Positions 6,538 to 8,807 of a stretch of 8,807 nt of DNA are shown here, in pieces. The position numbers and the translations under genes were made by a program. Origin of the DNA: Burkholderiaceae bacterium (lineage in GTDB: Bacteria > Pseudomonadota > Gammaproteobacteria > Burkholderiales > Burkholderiaceae); NCBI GenBank assembly GCA_023253905.1, contig JALREG010000042.1:1-8807 (forward strand), written 5' to 3'. The stretch's first letter is position 1; every line of letters begins with the position of its first letter. Below the pieces are notes generated by a model. That model searched no databases and was not told the DNA's origin. It saw only the letters and a program-made list of their open reading frames with translations.

Positions 6538-7612
6538 TCTTCACCTCGCCCTGGGTGGCAATCCGGTATTGAACGGCGTATCGCTGGAGCTTGCCGATGG
6601 CGAATGCGTGGCGCTCCTCGGGCCGTCGGGTTGCGGTAAGACCACTACCCTGCGGGCGCTCGCGGGCTTTGTGCGGGGCGACCGGGGCGAGGTGCGGTTC
6701 AATGGCCGCTCGGTTGATGCGTTGCCCGCCTATCGGCGCAATGTGGGTCTGGTGTTTCAGGACTACGCGTTGTTTCCTCACATGACTGTTGCTGAAAACG
6801 TTGGCTACGGTTTGCGGATGCGCGGCCAGTCGCGGTCGGCGATCAAGGCTGCGGTGGGCGAGGCGCTTGCGCGTGTGGAGTTGTCGGGGTTCGAGGCGCG
6901 TCTGCCGGCTCAGCTCTCCGGCGGCCAACGCCAGCGGGTGGCGCTTGCGCGGGCGATCGTGATCGAGCCCGACGTGCTGCTTCTCGATGAGCCCCTTGGC
7001 GCGCTCGATCGCAAGCTGCGCGACGATATGCAGGTGGAATTAAAGCGCCTGCAGCGCGAATTGGGCATCACAACGCTGATCGTCACCCATGATCAGGAAG
7101 AGGCGCTGTCGCTGTCAAACCGGGTGGCAGTCATGTTCGCGGGCCGGATCGCGGCGGTCGATTCACCCGCGGCGCTCTACCGCCGGCCGTCGCGGGCCGA
7201 CGTCATGGCGTTTCTGGGGCGTGCCAATTTCCTGCCGGTCACGATCGATCCGGCCGGCGTGAGCGCTGGCGTAGACACGCCCATGGGCGTGCGCTTGCGG
7301 GCGGAACTGGCCGACCCGTTGCGCGTATTGAGGGCGAGCGCAAAGGCTCGGCTCGCGATTCGTCCCGAACACGTCCAGGTGCGTCGCGCAAGTGCCGACA
7401 CCCAGACCGGCGAATTTTCTGCAAGCGTTGTCGATCTGATTTATCGTGGCGCGCTTGCCGAAGTATTGCTTCAGGCACCCGCCGCAGGGGCCGGACCCGT
7501 GAGGCTCAGCGCCGATCTGCCTGCCGAAGGCCTGAACATTCAACGTGGCGACACCGTTGCAGTGCGGTTACCTGATGAACACTGTCTGATTTTCGAGGAG
7601 AACGGCGCATGA
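6515..7612 (+). CDS. ABC transporter ATP-binding protein (PotA type, with TOBE domain)
   Basis: A 365-residue ATPase that powers the importer. With the GTG start, Walker A is GPSGCGKTT (36-44), the Q-loop Gln is Q82 (VFQDYALFPHMT), the ABC signature is LSGGQRQRVALARA (134-147), Walker B is VLLLDEP (154-160) with D158/E159, the D-loop is LGALD (161-165) and the switch His is H192 (VTHDQEEA). Residues about 275-355 form a TOBE-type regulatory domain beginning near RLAIRPEHVQV, usual for polyamine, iron and sugar importers. All catalytic residues are present. The frame is open upstream to 6308, but that extension is a shadow of permease 2 with arginine-rich nonsense sequence. The stop overlaps the start of the nitrile-hydratase-beta-like gene as ATGA (7609-7612), tying importer and enzyme into one translational unit. 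Confidence 0.96.
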   Translation: MASVQIDDLHLALGGNPVLNGVSLELADGECVALLGPSGCGKTTTLRALAGFVRGDRGEVRFNGRSVDALPAYRRNVGLVFQDYALFPHMTVAENVGYGLRMRGQSRSAIKAAVGEALARVELSGFEARLPAQLSGGQRQRVALARAIVIEPDVLLLDEPLGALDRKLRDDMQVELKRLQRELGITTLIVTHDQEEALSLSNRVAVMFAGRIAAVDSPAALYRRPSRADVMAFLGRANFLPVTIDPAGVSAGVDTPMGVRLRAELADPLRVLRASAKARLAIRPEHVQVRRASADTQTGEFSASVVDLIYRGALAEVLLQAPAAGAGPVRLSADLPAEGLNIQRGDTVAVRLPDEHCLIFEENGA

Positions 7613-7959
7613 CTGTCACCGATCCAGCCGCGGTTGATTTCGCCCGGCGTCAGCATGATCTGGGCGGGCTCGAGCTCGGCCCCATCGACCGACACGAGCA
7701 CCCGCGAACCTTGTTTGAAATGCGGGTCGATGCCATGCTGATGCTGCTCACGCACCCCAGTTGCGGAGCATTCAAAGTCGACGCCATGCGGCGTGCTGTT
7801 GAAAACTACTCACGCCTCGACTACGAGCAGCTTCCCTATTACCACCGCTGGCTGAAGGCGATCCGCCAGCTGCTGGTCGAGCAACGAGTGCTCACTGACG
7901 AAGCGATCGATGCGCGCCTGGCAGCCCTTCGTGCCCGCCTGGAATCCGGAGGCCAGTGA
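7609..7959 (+). CDS. Nitrile hydratase beta N-terminal-domain protein (thiocyanate hydrolase beta-like subunit)
   Basis: A 116-residue helical protein matching only the N-terminal half of nitrile hydratase beta subunits. QHDLGGLELGPI (15-26) corresponds to the beta-subunit opening HDLGGMxGFGPV. FEMRVDAMLMLL (36-47) corresponds to the WERRVFALTLA helix, whose Arg contacts the metal claw in nitrile hydratases. YYHRWLKAIRQLLVEQRVLT (77-96) matches the YYxxWLxALExLLVExGLVT helix. Two adjacent Arg at 61-62 lie where thiocyanate hydrolase beta has its active-site arginines (recalled, not computed). GAGGAG at 7595-7600 lies 8 nt before the ATG, and the start overlaps the ATPase stop. The activator proteins of nitrile hydratases (P14K/NhlE type) share this helical fold but lack the HDLGG opening, so a structural subunit is favoured. 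Three-part organisation is known in thiocyanate hydrolase and in ToyJKL toyocamycin nitrile hydratase. Confidence 0.85.
   Translation: MTVTDPAAVDFARRQHDLGGLELGPIDRHEHPRTLFEMRVDAMLMLLTHPSCGAFKVDAMRRAVENYSRLDYEQLPYYHRWLKAIRQLLVEQRVLTDEAIDARLAALRARLESGGQ
7948..7952 (+). promoter_or_regulatory. Ribosome-binding site of the beta C-terminal subunit gene
   Basis: GGAGG lies 9 nt before ATG at 7962 and only 3 nt before GTG at 7956. Spacing favours the ATG. A dedicated strong site here also argues that the split between the two beta-like genes is genuine and not a frameshift. Confidence 0.65.
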
Positions 7960-7961
7960 TC

Positions 7962-8261
7962 ATGTTTGCTGAAGGCACACTTGTCCGGGTGCTTGATCAC
8001 ACCATCTTCGGCCACTGCCGTACGCCGCTCTACCTGAAGGGCAAAGTGGGTGAAGTGGTGAGCCATACCGGCGCCTGGCGAAACCCCGAAACGCTCGCTT
8101 ATCACAAGCCAGGATTACCGCTTCAGCGGCTCTACCGGGTGCGGTTTCGGCAGGCAGACCTCTGGAGTGGTTACCCGAATGCGGGCGATACGCTAGAGGC
8201 CGACATCTACGAACACTGGCTTGCGCCCGCTTCGGGTGCGGCTGCCGGAGACCCGTCATGA
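7962..8261 (+). CDS. Nitrile hydratase beta C-terminal (SH3-like) domain protein (thiocyanate hydrolase alpha-like subunit)
   Basis: A 99-residue protein equal to the SH3-like C-terminal domain of nitrile hydratase beta. EGTLVRVLD (4-12) matches GDxVRV. GHCRTPLYLKGKVGEVV (17-33) matches the family motif GHTRxPxYxRGKxGxV, whose Arg helps bind the oxidised cysteine claw of the metal subunit. QRLYRVRF (55-62) matches QPLYTVRF, and ADLWSGY (65-71) matches the xELWG strand. The ending DTLEADIYEHWL recalls thiocyanate hydrolase alpha (DTLExxIxExxL, from memory) as well as the nitrile hydratase DLWExYLE end. The ATG at 7962 is chosen by its GGAGG site; a GTG at 7956 would add two residues. It overlaps the metal-subunit gene by ATGA (8258-8261). 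It cannot act alone; it should pack with its two neighbours into the holoenzyme. Confidence 0.87.
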   Translation: MFAEGTLVRVLDHTIFGHCRTPLYLKGKVGEVVSHTGAWRNPETLAYHKPGLPLQRLYRVRFRQADLWSGYPNAGDTLEADIYEHWLAPASGAAAGDPS

Positions 8262-8807
8262 CCATCTCGCACGACCACGACCACGACGACCATGATCACG
8301 GCGACCACGATCACCATGATCACTCGCACCCGCATGCTGCGATCGAAGATCACGACACGATCACCGAATTCCACCTGCTTGAGCAGGCGATGCGCGAGCT
8401 CCTGATCGAAGCGGGCGTTTTCAATGCCGCCGATATTCAGCGGCAGATCGAAAGGCAGGAAATGCGTACCCCAGCGCTGGGCGCCCGGATCGTTGCCAGG
8501 GCCTGGACCGATCCCGCGTTTCGCGCCGACCTGCTCGCCAACCCAAAACCGGCCATCACAGCCCTGGGTATCGACGTCGCGAATACGCCGGCGCTACAGG
8601 TGCTTGAAAACCGCGACGGCGTCCATCACGTGGTGGTGTGCACCCTGTGCTCCTGCTATCCGCGAATGATTCTGGGCATTCCCCCCGCCTGGTACAAGAG
8701 CCGCGAATACCGCGCACGAGTGGTTCGCGAGCCGAGAGTGGTTCTGGAGGAATTTGGCGTCTCGTTGCCGGAGAGCACTGAAATCCGCGTGGTCGACAGC
8801 ACCGCCG
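8258..8807 (+). CDS. Nitrile hydratase alpha / thiocyanate hydrolase gamma-type metal subunit, His-rich N-terminus, partial (cut by window end)
   Basis: The first 183 residues of the catalytic subunit of a Co-type nitrile hydratase/thiocyanate hydrolase. The claw CTLCSC (C128, C131, C133) holds the metal. Thr in the second position marks the cobalt type (iron enzymes have Ser), and C131 and C133 are the positions oxidised to sulfinate and sulfenate in the family. Surrounding family blocks: RIVARAWTDPAFRADLL (72-88), LGIDV, VHHVVV (122-127), WYKSREYRARVVREPR (145-160) and EEFGVSLP (164-171). CYPR follows the claw, where most nitrile hydratases have a Trp after Pro; thiocyanate hydrolase has Arg there (recalled). 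Residues 5-32 contain 12 His alternating with Asp, a probable metal-binding tail. The ATG overlaps the previous stop. The missing end is probably only a few tens of residues. The family call is firm; nitrile versus thiocyanate as substrate is open. Confidence 0.93.
   Translation, partial: MTISHDHDHDDHDHGDHDHHDHSHPHAAIEDHDTITEFHLLEQAMRELLIEAGVFNAADIQRQIERQEMRTPALGARIVARAWTDPAFRADLLANPKPAITALGIDVANTPALQVLENRDGVHHVVVCTLCSCYPRMILGIPPAWYKSREYRARVVREPRVVLEEFGVSLPESTEIRVVDSTA
8270..8335 (+). repeat. His/Asp codon-repeat tract encoding a metal-binding N-terminal tail
   Basis: A low-complexity run of CAC/CAT and GAC/GAT codons encoding residues 5-26 of the metal subunit, with 11 His and 8 Asp among 22 residues. 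The codons vary (both His and both Asp codons are mixed), which suggests selection on the amino acids and not recent slippage. Similar His-rich tails occur on nickel and cobalt chaperones such as HypB and UreE, and, from memory, at the start of thiocyanate hydrolase gamma. Confidence 0.8.

Noticed and set aside
7609..7959. Nitrile hydratase activator/accessory protein (P14K/NhlE type).
   Set aside because: The protein begins with the HDLGG...GPI element of true beta subunits, which activators lack, and the beta C-terminal half directly follows it, so it is needed as a subunit.
7609..8261. A single nitrile hydratase beta gene broken by a frameshift near 7957.
   Set aside because: The second part has its own GGAGG and ATG at proper spacing, both halves are intact domains, and the same split is known in thiocyanate hydrolase. 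A sequencing error is not fully excluded but is less likely.

Overview
The window is GC-rich bacterial DNA packed with genes, with strong G/C preference at third codon positions, frequent GTG/TTG starts and ATGA stop/start overlaps. This coding style, a Tat-exported polyamine-type binding protein, and the pairing of an acyl-CoA dehydrogenase with a two-domain MaoC-type hydratase suggest a proteobacterium, most likely a Burkholderiales-like betaproteobacterium. The taxonomic call is inference. There is no mobile element, RNA gene or CRISPR array. The only gap between genes longer than about 30 bases is 3649-3728.

Layout. (1) 23-2985, plus strand, catabolic block: a PuuE-like hydrolase of the polysaccharide-deacetylase fold, an acyl-CoA dehydrogenase, and a FAS1-like/MaoC hydratase. 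(2) 2998-3648, minus strand: a single HupE/UreJ-family membrane protein, a presumed nickel/cobalt permease, divergent from what follows. (3) 3729-7612, plus strand: a complete ABC importer of the spermidine/putrescine type, with a Tat-exported binding protein (TTG start), two permeases and an ATPase. (4) 7609 to the window end, plus strand: three genes that together make a nitrile hydratase/thiocyanate hydrolase-type metalloenzyme. The beta subunit is split into N- and C-terminal proteins (116 and 99 aa). The metal-binding alpha (gamma) subunit follows, carries the cobalt-type cysteine claw CTLCSC at residues 128-133, and is cut by the window end.

The genes from permease 2 through the metalloenzyme overlap one another, so importer and enzyme very probably share one transcript. 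The simplest model is that the importer brings in a small nitrogenous compound (a nitrile, thiocyanate or related compound) and the Co-type enzyme hydrates or hydrolyses it. The HupE-like protein could supply the metal, which the His/Asp-rich tail of the metal subunit could bind. The upstream hydrolase and CoA-linked oxidation pair could process the carbon skeleton. The family assignments are well supported; the substrate and the single-pathway idea are inference. The linkage of a three-part nitrile-hydratase-like enzyme to a dedicated polyamine-type importer and a HupE-like metal permease is the best candidate here for an undescribed system.
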